DNA from: Bdellovibrionales bacterium
GTDB taxonomy: Bacteria > Bdellovibrionota > UBA2361 > JAGRAS01
DNA length: 9,828 nucleotides
Assembly (NCBI GenBank): GCA_020434465.1
Contig: JAGRAS010000038.1
Coordinates: forward strand, 1 to 9,828
Reading direction: 5' to 3'
Shown here: one piece after another, positions 1-6,587 of the stretch
How the letters are laid out: each line of letters starts with the position of its first letter
How positions within the stretch are numbered: position 1 is the stretch's first letter
Program-made: the position numbers and the translations under genes
The notes under the pieces: generated by a model
Databases searched by the model: none
What the model was told of the DNA's origin: nothing
What the model saw: the letters and a program-made list of their open reading frames with translations, nothing else

Positions 1-246
1 ATCACTTAGTAATATATTCTTCCAATTGCTCTCTCCCAAAAGCTTATATGCATCGTAGGTAATATCTTCTTGATTATCAAAGTTTAAATATTTTTGAGCA
101 TTAGTGCTTTTTGCTATAAGTCTGGAAGTTTGAAGATCAAAGCAAAGTAAGCATGCGTGATTCTGAACTGTCTGTGGAAAGTCAGTTTTCTCAAAGGTGC
201 CTGTTGCACTGTTATATCTATATTCTTGATTCAAAGCTTGTAGCAT
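1..246 (-). CDS. Phytochrome-type PAS domain protein, N-terminal 82 codons (cut by window edge)
   Basis: An open leftward frame starts at ATG 246 and stays open to base 1, so only the first 82 residues are visible. Residues 27-54 (VQNHACLLCFDLQ... onward) fit the N-terminal PAS (PAS_2) pattern of phytochromes and related sensor kinases: IQPHGxLLxLD followed by a conserved SxNA. The Q28, H30, L33-L34, D37 and N49-A50 positions line up, and the LLG at 69-71 fits the usual LLGxxxxxLL helix. Bacteriophytochromes attach biliverdin to a Cys upstream of the IQPHG motif. None is present in residues 1-31, so if this is a phytochrome it would need another attachment site, or it may be a non-photochemical PAS sensor. 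No other in-frame start exists before the stop at 271-273. The Shine-Dalgarno sequence is poor. The gene diverges from lysR across a spacer with a LysR-type box and is its obvious candidate target. The protein reading is direct; the family call is by motif; the downstream domains are unseen. Confidence 0.62.
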   Translation of the reverse strand, partial: MLQALNQEYRYNSATGTFEKTDFPQTVQNHACLLCFDLQTSRLIAKSTNAQKYLNFDNQEDITYDAYKLLGESNWKNILLSD

Positions 247-302
247 CTTGTTTAAAAAAAACCATCTTAATCATTGCAACTCCAAAGCACAATAAGTAAT
301 TG

Positions 303-337
303 ATAATATTAGCAAATTCGGAATTTCAGCTTTTCAA
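303..337 (-). promoter_or_regulatory. Candidate promoter for the leftward PAS gene
   Basis: On the minus strand an extended -10 (TGC followed by TAATAT, bases 314-306) lies about 60 bases before the ATG at 246. TTGAAA (337-332) is a fair -35 but sits 20 bp away, longer than ideal, so the extended -10 would have to carry the promoter. An overlapping TATTAT (308-303) is an alternative -10. Start would be near base 299, placing the LysR-type box at 339-353 around -47, the usual position of a LysR recognition site. This is inference from motif and geometry only. Confidence 0.3.
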
Positions 338-338
338 G

Positions 339-353
339 TTCGGAAATCCCGAA
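339..353. promoter_or_regulatory. LysR-type recognition box, TTCGG-N5-CCGAA
   Basis: The 15-mer TTCGGAAATCCCGAA is a dyad with five-base arms and contains T-N11-A (T340, A352), the standard layout of a LysR-family recognition site. A further copy of the half-site, TTCGGAA, begins at 317. It is 22 bp (about two helical turns) from the copy at 339, as expected for an adjacent weaker activation site. The outer arms AATTCGG (315-321) and CCGAATT (349-355) also pair. The box lies between the divergent PAS gene and the lysR gene at 409. That is the classic arrangement for an autoregulated LysR protein that also controls its divergent neighbour. Binding by this regulator is inferred. Confidence 0.55.
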
Positions 354-359
354 TTAGAC

Positions 360-373
360 ATGATCCAGATCAT
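360..373. promoter_or_regulatory. Crp/Fnr-type dyad ATGATC-CA-GATCAT upstream of lysR
   Basis: ATGATCCAGATCAT has perfect six-base arms around CA. It contains TGA-N6-TCA, the half-site core and spacing shared by Crp (TGTGA-N6-TCACA) and Fnr (TTGAT-N4-ATCAA) sites. Its centre (366.5) lies 41.5 bp upstream of the start point predicted from a TAAAAT -10 at 396-401, the position of a class II activator site. A near-identical dyad occurs at 8990-9003. The candidate binder is the REC-Crp protein at 5095-6267; that link is inference. Confidence 0.5.
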
Positions 374-395
374 AATAAAAATCTGTCATTCTTCT

Positions 396-401
396 TAAAA
401 T
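396..401 (+). promoter_or_regulatory. Candidate -10 (TAAAAT) for the lysR operon
   Basis: TAAAAT matches the -10 consensus at five of six positions. The hexamer 17 bp upstream (TAATAA, 373-378) is a poor -35, as expected for an activator-dependent promoter, and abuts the Crp/Fnr-type dyad. Transcription would begin about base 408, one base before the ATG at 409. The lysR message might therefore be leaderless, which fits the absence of any Shine-Dalgarno sequence in front of that ATG. Confidence 0.38.
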
Positions 402-408
402 CTTTGAA

Positions 409-1305
409 ATGAACTCAAAGAAAAGTCTTAACTACAATCACTTAAAACACTTCCATGCAGTAGCAACTGAAGGTTCAATTTCTGCTGCTGCCGATACTTT
501 AAGCTTGAGCCAATCCACACTAAGCGAACAAATTTCATCATTAGAGGAGTTTTTTGGCGAAGAATTGTTTGAAAGGAAAGCTGTTGGCTTGAAATTAAAT
601 AACAAAGGTAGAAAGGTATACAGGTATACTAAAATCATATTTTCAACTGGAGATAAGCTATTACACGTCTTTAGAAACCCAAAAGCAGATGCTATCTCAA
701 TTGACGTTGGTGTAACGTCTTCAATTTCAAGAAGTATTGCTGCAAACTTCTTTACCCCACTTTTTTTAGATAAAGAACTTTATGTTAGGCTAAAACAAGC
801 TGATTATGATTATCTATTAATGGATATGACATCCGGAAAACTAGATATCCTACTTTCAGACCTTAAGGTAGATACTCGAAAACATGAAGTTTTTGCCTCA
901 GAACCAATTTTTTCAAATAAACTTGTCTTTGTTTGTAGTGTAAATAGTACCTTATCAAAACTAGATTTTCCCAAGGATTTTGATGAAAAACCCTTTTTAA
1001 ATTACTCAGTTTTTTCAGGATACCGTTGGGCAGTAGATAACGAGTTAAGAAATCTTGGGATTACTCCAAGTGAACTAGGAGAAGTAGATGACATTTCAGT
1101 TATTAGATCTGCAATCGACAATGGGATCTGTTTTGGGGTGCTACCCTACAGTAGCGTTCGAAAGGGAGAAATTTCTGAACGATTTAAAGTATTGGGTGAA
1201 ATTGACCAGGTAGCAAACACAATATATGCTTCTTTCTTGAAAAAAGATCCTTCAGATCACGTAATGAAAATTATTGATAGACTTAAGTCTATGGAAATTG
1301 TTTAG
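409..1305 (+). CDS. LysR-family transcriptional regulator, NhaR-like
   Basis: This is a cytoplasmic DNA-binding regulator of 298 residues, the usual LysR length. An N-terminal winged helix-turn-helix covers about residues 8-67, with the helix-turn-helix in SISAAADTLSLSQSTLSEQI. A long linker helix follows, then an effector-binding domain from about residue 96. The start LNYNHLKHFHAV, the YRYTKIIF in the linker helix, the DVGV opening the effector domain and LGEVDD late in the protein all resemble Escherichia coli NhaR. NhaR senses sodium and activates the nhaA antiporter. No antiporter gene is visible here, so the ligand is unknown and I withhold the name. The ATG at 409 has no Shine-Dalgarno sequence. 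It is first in a rightward operon with the kinase gene 20 bp downstream, and divergent from the PAS gene. Both a LysR-type box and a Crp/Fnr-type dyad lie upstream, suggesting autoregulation plus a second input. Confidence 0.9.
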   Translation: MNSKKSLNYNHLKHFHAVATEGSISAAADTLSLSQSTLSEQISSLEEFFGEELFERKAVGLKLNNKGRKVYRYTKIIFSTGDKLLHVFRNPKADAISIDVGVTSSISRSIAANFFTPLFLDKELYVRLKQADYDYLLMDMTSGKLDILLSDLKVDTRKHEVFASEPIFSNKLVFVCSVNSTLSKLDFPKDFDEKPFLNYSVFSGYRWAVDNELRNLGITPSELGEVDDISVIRSAIDNGICFGVLPYSSVRKGEISERFKVLGEIDQVANTIYASFLKKDPSDHVMKIIDRLKSMEIV

Positions 1306-1313
1306 TTTTTATC

Positions 1314-1317
1314 AGGA
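1314..1317 (+). promoter_or_regulatory. Ribosome binding site that decides a TTG start
   Basis: AGGA lies 8 bases before the TTG at 1326. No ATG in that frame fits better: the next in-frame Met (residue 45) would remove the first membrane segment. The TTG start is therefore preferred for the kinase gene. Confidence 0.6.
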
Positions 1318-1325
1318 TAACGATC

Positions 1326-3119
1326 TTGTTACAGCTAGTTGGACTTGCTCACACACTCCAAGAAAGTCATTCACCAAAGCGTGTATTCTTACAGTATTTA
1401 TTTCTATCTTTACTTACAATATTAATTTTCTGCGTAGATTTAGAACTACAACTTGGAATGGCTGTGCCCGTTTTGTATTTAGTCGTCGTATGGTTTGGCT
1501 ATGAACTAAGATCAAAATCTGGTGTATTAATATTTACTTTTGTAAGTATTATCCTTGTTGTTCTGGGAGCAGTTTATTCCCCCGGAAGCTTTGCTAGACA
1601 CCAAGAAGCTATGTTTAATCGGAGTGTATCAATACTTGCATTAGTAATTTTCCTATATTTTTTACTCTCAAGATACAAAACGGATGAGAAACTATTACGT
1701 TTATATTCTCTGATTAATAAATCAACAAATATCATTGTCTCATGCGACACTGAAAATAATATTGCATGGTTTAATCAAGCTTTCCAAGACACCTTTAATA
1801 TAGAAAATAACGTTATAGGGAATGACTTAGTAAATACTTTGGATATATTCTCTGATGATAAGTCCCAAATAGAAAGTCTTAGAAAGATCCTTTTACAAAA
1901 TGAATCTTTTTTTCTAGAAATGGATTTTCAAGACCTAAAGAAAAATAATCTACATTTCAAAATTGAAGGTGAAATCGCATACAATAAAAATAAAAAGAGG
2001 CTTGGTTACACACTTTTATTCACTGATATAAGCATTGAAAAAAATATCCAAAATGAAATTAAAGAAGAGCTTGATTACACAGCTAGTGTCCTAGATAACA
2101 TTAGCTTTCCAGTAATAGTATTAGACCAAGATCAAGAAGTAGAATTTGCAAATAAAAATTTCTATAGTTTCTTTAAAGTATCAAATAAAATTGAAGGTAG
2201 AAAGTTTTCAGAACTTTTTAAAAATAATATAAATTTTCCGGATATCCAGCTTATTCTCGATGAACTTAGTGATGAGCAAGCCTCAAAAAATACTATTTTA
2301 GAGGATCTTTTTATTGCAGGAGATGCATACATATTTGGAATAACCTTAAAAAAACTTGCGACTGGAGATAAAAAAATAATTATTGGTTTAACAGACATTG
2401 GTGAACTTAGAACCGCACTACATGACTTAGAAAACTCAAATGAGGATCTTAGACAGTTCACATCCGTTGCTTCTCATGACTTAAAAGAGCCTTTAAGAAA
2501 AATTAGTAGTTTTTTAGAGATTTTAAAAGAAGATGCTGGTGAAAAATTGACCCAGGATGAACTAGAGTATGTAGATTTTGCTGTAAGCGGTGCAAACAGA
2601 TTAAAGAACTTAATTGACGATCTTTTATCTTTTAACCAAATCGCTCATGACGGGCCAGGAAAAATTCTTCCAACATCAAGTTTGACTGCAGTACAAACAG
2701 CAATCGACAATCTAGAATTGCAAATTAAGGAAACTAAAGCTGAAATTACTATTGGAAGTCTTCCAAATGTTCAAGCTTTTAGTACTTTATTAACACAATT
2801 ATTTCAAAATTTAATTTCTAATGCAATTAAGTACATACCAAATGGGGTAACACCTAAAATTGAGATCAATGCACAAACAAAAGGAAGGTTTGTTGAATTT
2901 TCAATTAAAGATAATGGGATCGGTATTAAAAAAGAATATCAACAGAAGATTTTCAAAATCTTTAAAAGACTGCATAGTAGAAGTGAGTATTCTGGAACAG
3001 GAATTGGACTTGCAGTTTGCAAAAAAATTATCGAGCGACACGGTGGCAGCATCTGGTTAGAGTCTGAACCGGGTCAAGGCACATGCTTTTTCTTTACTAT
3101 TAGGAGACAATATGAATAA
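1326..3119 (+). CDS. Membrane-bound PAS-PAS sensor histidine kinase
   Basis: A 597-residue sensor kinase of the inner membrane. Four hydrophobic segments occupy about residues 21-38, 44-59, 66-85 and 100-116, with little outside the membrane, so sensing is probably in the membrane or cytoplasm. Two PAS-like domains follow (about 122-240 and 250-360). The HisKA dimerisation domain has phospho-acceptor H384 in VASHDLKEPL, a form typical of Cph1-like and related PAS kinases. The HATPase_c domain is complete: N box LFQNLISNAIKY (492-503), G1 DNGIGI (529-534), F box around 541-549, and G2 GTGIGL (557-562). It uses a TTG start with AGGA 8 bases upstream. Its last eight bases overlap the next gene, an Rcp1-like receiver, so the pair is translationally coupled and that receiver is the likeliest phosphorylation partner. 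The signal sensed is unknown. The kinase assignment is secure; the exact PAS borders are estimates. Confidence 0.93.
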   Translation: MLQLVGLAHTLQESHSPKRVFLQYLFLSLLTILIFCVDLELQLGMAVPVLYLVVVWFGYELRSKSGVLIFTFVSIILVVLGAVYSPGSFARHQEAMFNRSVSILALVIFLYFLLSRYKTDEKLLRLYSLINKSTNIIVSCDTENNIAWFNQAFQDTFNIENNVIGNDLVNTLDIFSDDKSQIESLRKILLQNESFFLEMDFQDLKKNNLHFKIEGEIAYNKNKKRLGYTLLFTDISIEKNIQNEIKEELDYTASVLDNISFPVIVLDQDQEVEFANKNFYSFFKVSNKIEGRKFSELFKNNINFPDIQLILDELSDEQASKNTILEDLFIAGDAYIFGITLKKLATGDKKIIIGLTDIGELRTALHDLENSNEDLRQFTSVASHDLKEPLRKISSFLEILKEDAGEKLTQDELEYVDFAVSGANRLKNLIDDLLSFNQIAHDGPGKILPTSSLTAVQTAIDNLELQIKETKAEITIGSLPNVQAFSTLLTQLFQNLISNAIKYIPNGVTPKIEINAQTKGRFVEFSIKDNGIGIKKEYQQKIFKIFKRLHSRSEYSGTGIGLAVCKKIIERHGGSIWLESEPGQGTCFFFTIRRQYE

Positions 3120-3549
3120 ACAAATGGAAGAAATTAACATCCTACTAGTGGAAGATGACCCTGGTGATGTTAAACTTACTAAAAGAATCCTGGAAAAGAG
3201 CAAGCTTCACCTTACACTTCATGTTGTGGATGATGGCGAAAAAGCTATAGATTATTTAAAAAAACAAGGCGAACATTCTGAAGCTAGCACACCAGACTTA
3301 GTCCTACTTGATATAAATTTGCCAAAGAAGGATGGGATGGAAGTACTTAAAGAAATCCGAGAGGACAGTAGGCTTACGCATATGCCTGTGGTGATTTTAA
3401 CAACTTCAAAAGACCAAGAAGATATTGCAAAAAGCTACAAATTACATGCAAACTGTTTTGTTACAAAGCCAGTAGATCTAAGCCAATTTACAAAAGTTGT
3501 GCAATCTATTGAAAATTTTTGGTTAACTGTAGTTAAACTTCCAAACTAG
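3112..3549 (+). CDS. Stand-alone receiver domain response regulator, Rcp1-like
   Basis: A 145-residue receiver with no output domain, in the size range and style of Rcp1, the partner of cyanobacterial phytochrome kinase Cph1. The acidic pocket E14-D15 in ILLVEDDPGD, phospho-acceptor D67 in LVLLDINLPKKDG, switch T97 and K119 in FVTKPVD are all present, so it should accept phosphate. The start at 3112 overlaps the kinase stop by 8 bp and has AGGAGA at 3102-3107, four bases upstream. The in-frame ATG at 3124 would leave that site 16 bases away and is less likely. With no effector domain it must act through protein contact or pass phosphate on. The next gene begins with a receiver and carries its own kinase, and the REC-Crp protein downstream is the only DNA-binding receiver here. 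A phosphorelay role is inference. Confidence 0.92.
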   Translation: MNKQMEEINILLVEDDPGDVKLTKRILEKSKLHLTLHVVDDGEKAIDYLKKQGEHSEASTPDLVLLDINLPKKDGMEVLKEIREDSRLTHMPVVILTTSKDQEDIAKSYKLHANCFVTKPVDLSQFTKVVQSIENFWLTVVKLPN

Positions 3550-3551
3550 AT

Positions 3552-5081
3552 ATGCTAAAAAATTTAAAAGTGCTTTTGATTGAAGATGATGCTGAGGATG
3601 CGCTGCTAATAAAGCGTGATTTTAAAAAAAATCGCGCACTTGAAATTTTGCATGCAACAAATCTAAAAGATGGAATTTCACTTGGGGAAACACAAAATCC
3701 AGATGTTGTTATCTTAGATTTGACTCTTCCAGATTCTGAGGGTTTGGATAATGTGAAAATAGTCAGAGAAGCATTAGCTCGCCCGGCTATAGTGATTCTT
3801 ACCGGTTTAAATGATGAACAGATTGGCGTTGAAGCAATTCAGTTAGGAGCGCAAGAGTACTTCGTTAAAGGTGAGATCACAGAAGGAATGTTGGCTAGAA
3901 CTATTCGCTTTGCCTATGAGAACAGAAGATTAAAACTTCAACTTGAAAATTTAAACTTTTTCCTTGAAGGTAGGATTGAAGAGCGTGGTTTAAAATTAAG
4001 GCAAACTGAAAACCGATTAAGCTTATTAGTCGAGAGTGTCACTGATTATGCGATCATCACACTTGGTAGCAATGGAGAAATTGCAAGTTGGAATTTCGGC
4101 GCTAAGAGAATATTTGGCTATGAAACTGACTATATACTTGGAAAAAGCTTTACTTGTTTATTTACACAAGAAGATATTAAAAAAAATCTCCCAAAGATTT
4201 TCTTAAAAGGCGCTCAAGACTGTGGAAGATCAAGTTTTGATTTAATTCTGCAAAAAGAAAATGGAGAGCTATTTGAATCTCATAGTGTTATTACTCCTCT
4301 TCGTGGTGAGGCAATCCCAGGCTTTGCATTTGTAGTTCGTGACATTTCAGAATTAAGTGCTGCTTCTGCAAGAGTAATGCAAGCAGAAAGGCTTGCAACA
4401 ATCGGTAGAACTGTTGCTGGACTTGCTCATGAAAGTAGGAACGCACTTCAAAGAATACAATCTTCTGTTAATAAAATTGTTCGTAGATCTAAAGATTTTC
4501 CCGAAGTATTGCCTTTTACGCGTGATATAGAAAAAGCTGTAGATGATCTAAAACTTCTTTACGATACTGTAAAGAAGTTTGCCGCTCCTATTTCATTAAG
4601 AATTGATCAAATTAACTTAAACAAGCTATTTAAAGCGGTGCAAGAAGAATTATCACCTACAATAGCCAGAAGAGAAGTAGAATTTCTCTTTCAAGCAAGT
4701 GATGAAACTAACTTTCAGGGTGATGAATTTAGGTTTAAGCAAATATTTAGAAATTTAATTGAAAACTCACTTGATGCTGCAAAAGATCCCGTTAGAATTC
4801 AAATAAACCAGGCACTGAATAAGAAAACAAAGATCCCCTCTTTATTAATTACTTACTGTGACAACGGACCTGGACTTGAGGAAGATGTCAAAGAGAAAAT
4901 ATTCAGGCCTTTCTTTACTACTAAAACACATGGAACAGGTCTTGGGATGTCAATTGTCAAACGTATTATCGATGAACACGGTGGTAGTATTGAAGCAACT
5001 AACGCCTTAGGCATCGTTCAAGATTTTAATGGAGCTTGCTTTAAAATTGAAGTTCCTTTAGAGCAAAGACAAAAAGTTTAA
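3552..5081 (+). CDS. Soluble hybrid kinase, REC-PAS-HisKA-HATPase
   Basis: A 509-residue cytoplasmic histidine kinase with no membrane segment. The N-terminal receiver (about 4-122) has E11-D12-D13, phospho-acceptor D56 in VVILDLTLPDSEG, T84 and K106. A probable coiled coil (about 122-158) leads to a PAS domain (about 155-268). The HisKA domain has H293 in GLAHESRNALQ, a HExxN-type H box like that of NtrB-class kinases. The HATPase_c domain has N box FRNLIENSLDAA (399-410), G1 DNGPG (437-441) and G2 GTGLG (461-465). The receiver comes before the kinase, so phosphorylation from elsewhere, for example by the upstream kinase, may gate kinase activity. It starts 2 bp after the preceding stop with no clear Shine-Dalgarno sequence, so translation probably depends on coupling. 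Its likeliest output partner is the REC-Crp protein encoded just downstream. Confidence 0.93.
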   Translation: MLKNLKVLLIEDDAEDALLIKRDFKKNRALEILHATNLKDGISLGETQNPDVVILDLTLPDSEGLDNVKIVREALARPAIVILTGLNDEQIGVEAIQLGAQEYFVKGEITEGMLARTIRFAYENRRLKLQLENLNFFLEGRIEERGLKLRQTENRLSLLVESVTDYAIITLGSNGEIASWNFGAKRIFGYETDYILGKSFTCLFTQEDIKKNLPKIFLKGAQDCGRSSFDLILQKENGELFESHSVITPLRGEAIPGFAFVVRDISELSAASARVMQAERLATIGRTVAGLAHESRNALQRIQSSVNKIVRRSKDFPEVLPFTRDIEKAVDDLKLLYDTVKKFAAPISLRIDQINLNKLFKAVQEELSPTIARREVEFLFQASDETNFQGDEFRFKQIFRNLIENSLDAAKDPVRIQINQALNKKTKIPSLLITYCDNGPGLEEDVKEKIFRPFFTTKTHGTGLGMSIVKRIIDEHGGSIEATNALGIVQDFNGACFKIEVPLEQRQKV

Positions 5082-5084
5082 ACT

Positions 5085-5089
5085 AGGAG
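5085..5089 (+). promoter_or_regulatory. Ribosome binding site that decides an ATG start
   Basis: AGGAG sits five bases before the ATG at 5095. An in-frame GTG at 5089 overlaps this site itself and so cannot use it, which favours 5095 as the true start of the REC-Crp gene. Confidence 0.75.
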
Positions 5090-5094
5090 TGAAC

Positions 5095-6267
5095 ATGTCA
5101 AATGAAATTTTAATTATTGAAGATGAAGATATTGTTGCTGACGATATAGCCGAAATTCTTGAAAGTGCTGGCTATGCTTTAGCAGGCAGGGCTGATAATG
5201 GTGAGGACGCAATAGAACTTGCAAAAGAAACCTCACCTGATCTAATTCTAATGGATATAAAAATAAATGGTTCGATGGATGGAATTGAAGCGGCAGATCA
5301 AATAAGAAAATTTGCTGATATTCCAGTCATTTTTCTAACTGCTTTTGCTGATAAAGAAACTCTTGCTAGAGCTAAACTAACTCAACCTCAAGCTTATCTA
5401 GTAAAACCATATAAAGAAATTGACTTATTAACTACCATAGATCTTGCTTTGTTTAGAAACACAATTCAAGCGAATGCGAAAGAAACACCTGTAAAGATAC
5501 AAGCAGATTCCTCAGGCAAACTTTCAGCAGAAACTTTTGCGAAGCATCAAAGTTTGCATAAAGTTGGAAGTGATAAGCACTCAGAAATTTTTAGTCATTT
5601 ACAAAAAGGTCAGTATTTAAACAATCTACCCTTAGATACTTTAAGCGAATTGGCCACTTATTGTGATTTAAAGATTCATGATTCAGGACAGTTTGTAATC
5701 TTTGAAGGCGATAACAATAGCAATTGCTTTCTTGTAGCTTCCGGCAGAGTTGCAGTTGTAAAAGCCTCTGGTAGTGGTAAAGAACTAATTGTTGAGTTAT
5801 TACCACCGGGCGATGGTTTTGGTTTAATCAGCTCTTTAGATAAACAGCCATATCCATATTCTCTAAGATCACAGACCGATTCAGAACTAGTCTGGATGCC
5901 TCGAGATCTTTTACTAAATGTTTTAGAGCATTTCCCAAATTTATTTAAAAATATTCTTGAAGATGTATTTGCTCGCTTAAGAGGATCTCATAACATTTCA
6001 AGAGCTCTTGCACACGACAGGGTTGAATTAAGAGTGGCTTCTGCAATTATTGCACTTGTTCCAAAGTTAGCAAAAGATGCAGATGATAAACCAGAGATTA
6101 AGATGACAAGACAGGAGTTAGCCGATCTTGTTGGTACCAGCCAAGAAACATGTATTAGGATTACAAAAGCCTTGGAAAGAGATGGCATGCTAGATCTTGC
6201 TGAAACTGGTAAAATTGTTGTTAACAATTTAGATGCTCTAAATGATTTAATTTCTGAAGCTTCTTAG
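5095..6267 (+). CDS. Receiver-Crp/Fnr fusion transcription factor (REC-cNMP-like-HTH)
   Basis: A 390-residue cytoplasmic regulator. The N-terminal receiver (about 3-122) has E9-D10, phospho-acceptor D54 in LILMDIKINGSMDG, T82 and K104-P105. A variable linker (about 123-165) leads to a Crp-like beta-barrel (about 172-290) and a Crp-type winged helix (about 305-385), with recognition helix at TSQETCIRITKAL. E351 and R355 of the recognition helix match the conserved E and R of Crp and Fnr that read the TGA half-site. Several residues of the Crp cAMP pocket are absent. Where Crp has GELGL and ERSAW, this protein has GFGL and PYPYS, so it probably does not bind a cyclic nucleotide and responds to D54 phosphorylation instead. 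It also lacks the N-terminal Fe-S cysteines of Fnr. Last gene of the operon, 13 bp after the hybrid kinase, its likely phospho-donor. Target sites are inferred to be the TGA-N6-TCA dyads at 360 and 8990. Confidence 0.92.
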   Translation: MSNEILIIEDEDIVADDIAEILESAGYALAGRADNGEDAIELAKETSPDLILMDIKINGSMDGIEAADQIRKFADIPVIFLTAFADKETLARAKLTQPQAYLVKPYKEIDLLTTIDLALFRNTIQANAKETPVKIQADSSGKLSAETFAKHQSLHKVGSDKHSEIFSHLQKGQYLNNLPLDTLSELATYCDLKIHDSGQFVIFEGDNNSNCFLVASGRVAVVKASGSGKELIVELLPPGDGFGLISSLDKQPYPYSLRSQTDSELVWMPRDLLLNVLEHFPNLFKNILEDVFARLRGSHNISRALAHDRVELRVASAIIALVPKLAKDADDKPEIKMTRQELADLVGTSQETCIRITKALERDGMLDLAETGKIVVNNLDALNDLISEAS

Positions 6268-6276
6268 AAGTAAAAA

Positions 6277-6309
6277 AAAAGAGCCATGAGTAAAACTCAT
6301 GGCTCTTTT
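6277..6309. terminator. Bidirectional intrinsic terminator
   Basis: A perfect 15-bp stem (6277-6291 with 6295-6309) closes on an AAA loop. The GC-rich part is GAGCCATGAGT. On the plus strand the stem ends in TTTT. On the minus strand it runs straight into a tract of T from the nine A at 6272-6280. It lies between the converging ends of the REC-Crp gene (stop 6267) and the glycine-zipper lipoprotein gene (stop 6330), so it can end both transcripts. Confidence 0.93.
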
Positions 6310-6329
6310 GGGGTTTGTTGGATTGTGAA

Positions 6330-6569
6330 TTAATTATCGTCGTCGTCTTTGTCCATTTCGCGGCCAATTAGACCACCACCTACTGCACCTGCAGCTCCTC
6401 CTAAGATTGTTCCTCCAGCGCCGCCTCCAGCAGCATTACCAATTAATGCACCAGATGTTCCTCCGATAACTGCTCCTCTTTCTTTGTTATCGAGCTTGTC
6501 CCAAGTTGAACATGCGCATAGAAAAAAAACTAAAAAAGTAATAATCAAATAATTTAGTGCTTTACTCAT
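6330..6569 (-). CDS. OsmB-like glycine-zipper lipoprotein
   Basis: A 79-residue small envelope lipoprotein. A basic and hydrophobic signal (residues 1-19) ends in lipobox LCAC with acylated C20. The mature start CSTWDKLDNKERGAVIGG recalls E. coli OsmB, an osmotically induced outer-membrane lipoprotein (CSNWSKRDRNTAIGAG). Residues 32-69 are a Gly/Ala zipper of GxxxG-type repeats, which typically pack as membrane helices. The tail is strongly acidic (DKDDDDN), encoded by a run of GAC/GAT codons. A strong Shine-Dalgarno AGGAGG (6581-6576) lies six bases before the ATG. It follows the acidic lipoprotein gene by 18 bp and ends at the shared terminator. A proline-rich frame opposite it is a shadow of the Gly codons. 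The envelope location is well supported; an osmotic-stress role is by family only. Confidence 0.85.
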   Translation of the reverse strand: MSKALNYLIITFLVFFLCACSTWDKLDNKERGAVIGGTSGALIGNAAGGGAGGTILGGAAGAVGGGLIGREMDKDDDDN

Positions 6570-6587
6570 AATCTTCCTCCTATAGAC

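Noticed and set aside
254..265. An upstream ATG (265-263) joined to the PAS gene through a frameshift in the T8 tract
   Set aside because: The upstream ATG is one base out of frame. A one-base error in the homopolymer could join it, but ATG 246 gives an intact start without assuming an error.
920..931. NhaR identity strong enough to name the gene nhaR
   Set aside because: Resemblance is clear at family level, but no nhaA antiporter gene is visible and sodium sensing cannot be judged from sequence, so the gene symbol was left empty.
1274..1504. Rightward 76-residue frame overlapping the end of lysR and the start of the kinase gene
   Set aside because: It overlaps two well-supported genes in another frame and has no recognisable content.
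2860..3060. Rightward frame inside the kinase ATPase domain
   Set aside because: A shadow frame of the conserved HATPase_c region.
5089..5094. GTG at 5089 as the start of the REC-Crp gene
   Set aside because: It overlaps the AGGAG ribosome site that is correctly spaced for the ATG at 5095.
6349..6552. Rightward proline- and alanine-rich frame
   Set aside because: It is the antisense image of the Gly/Ala codons of the OsmB-like gene, with no ribosome site.
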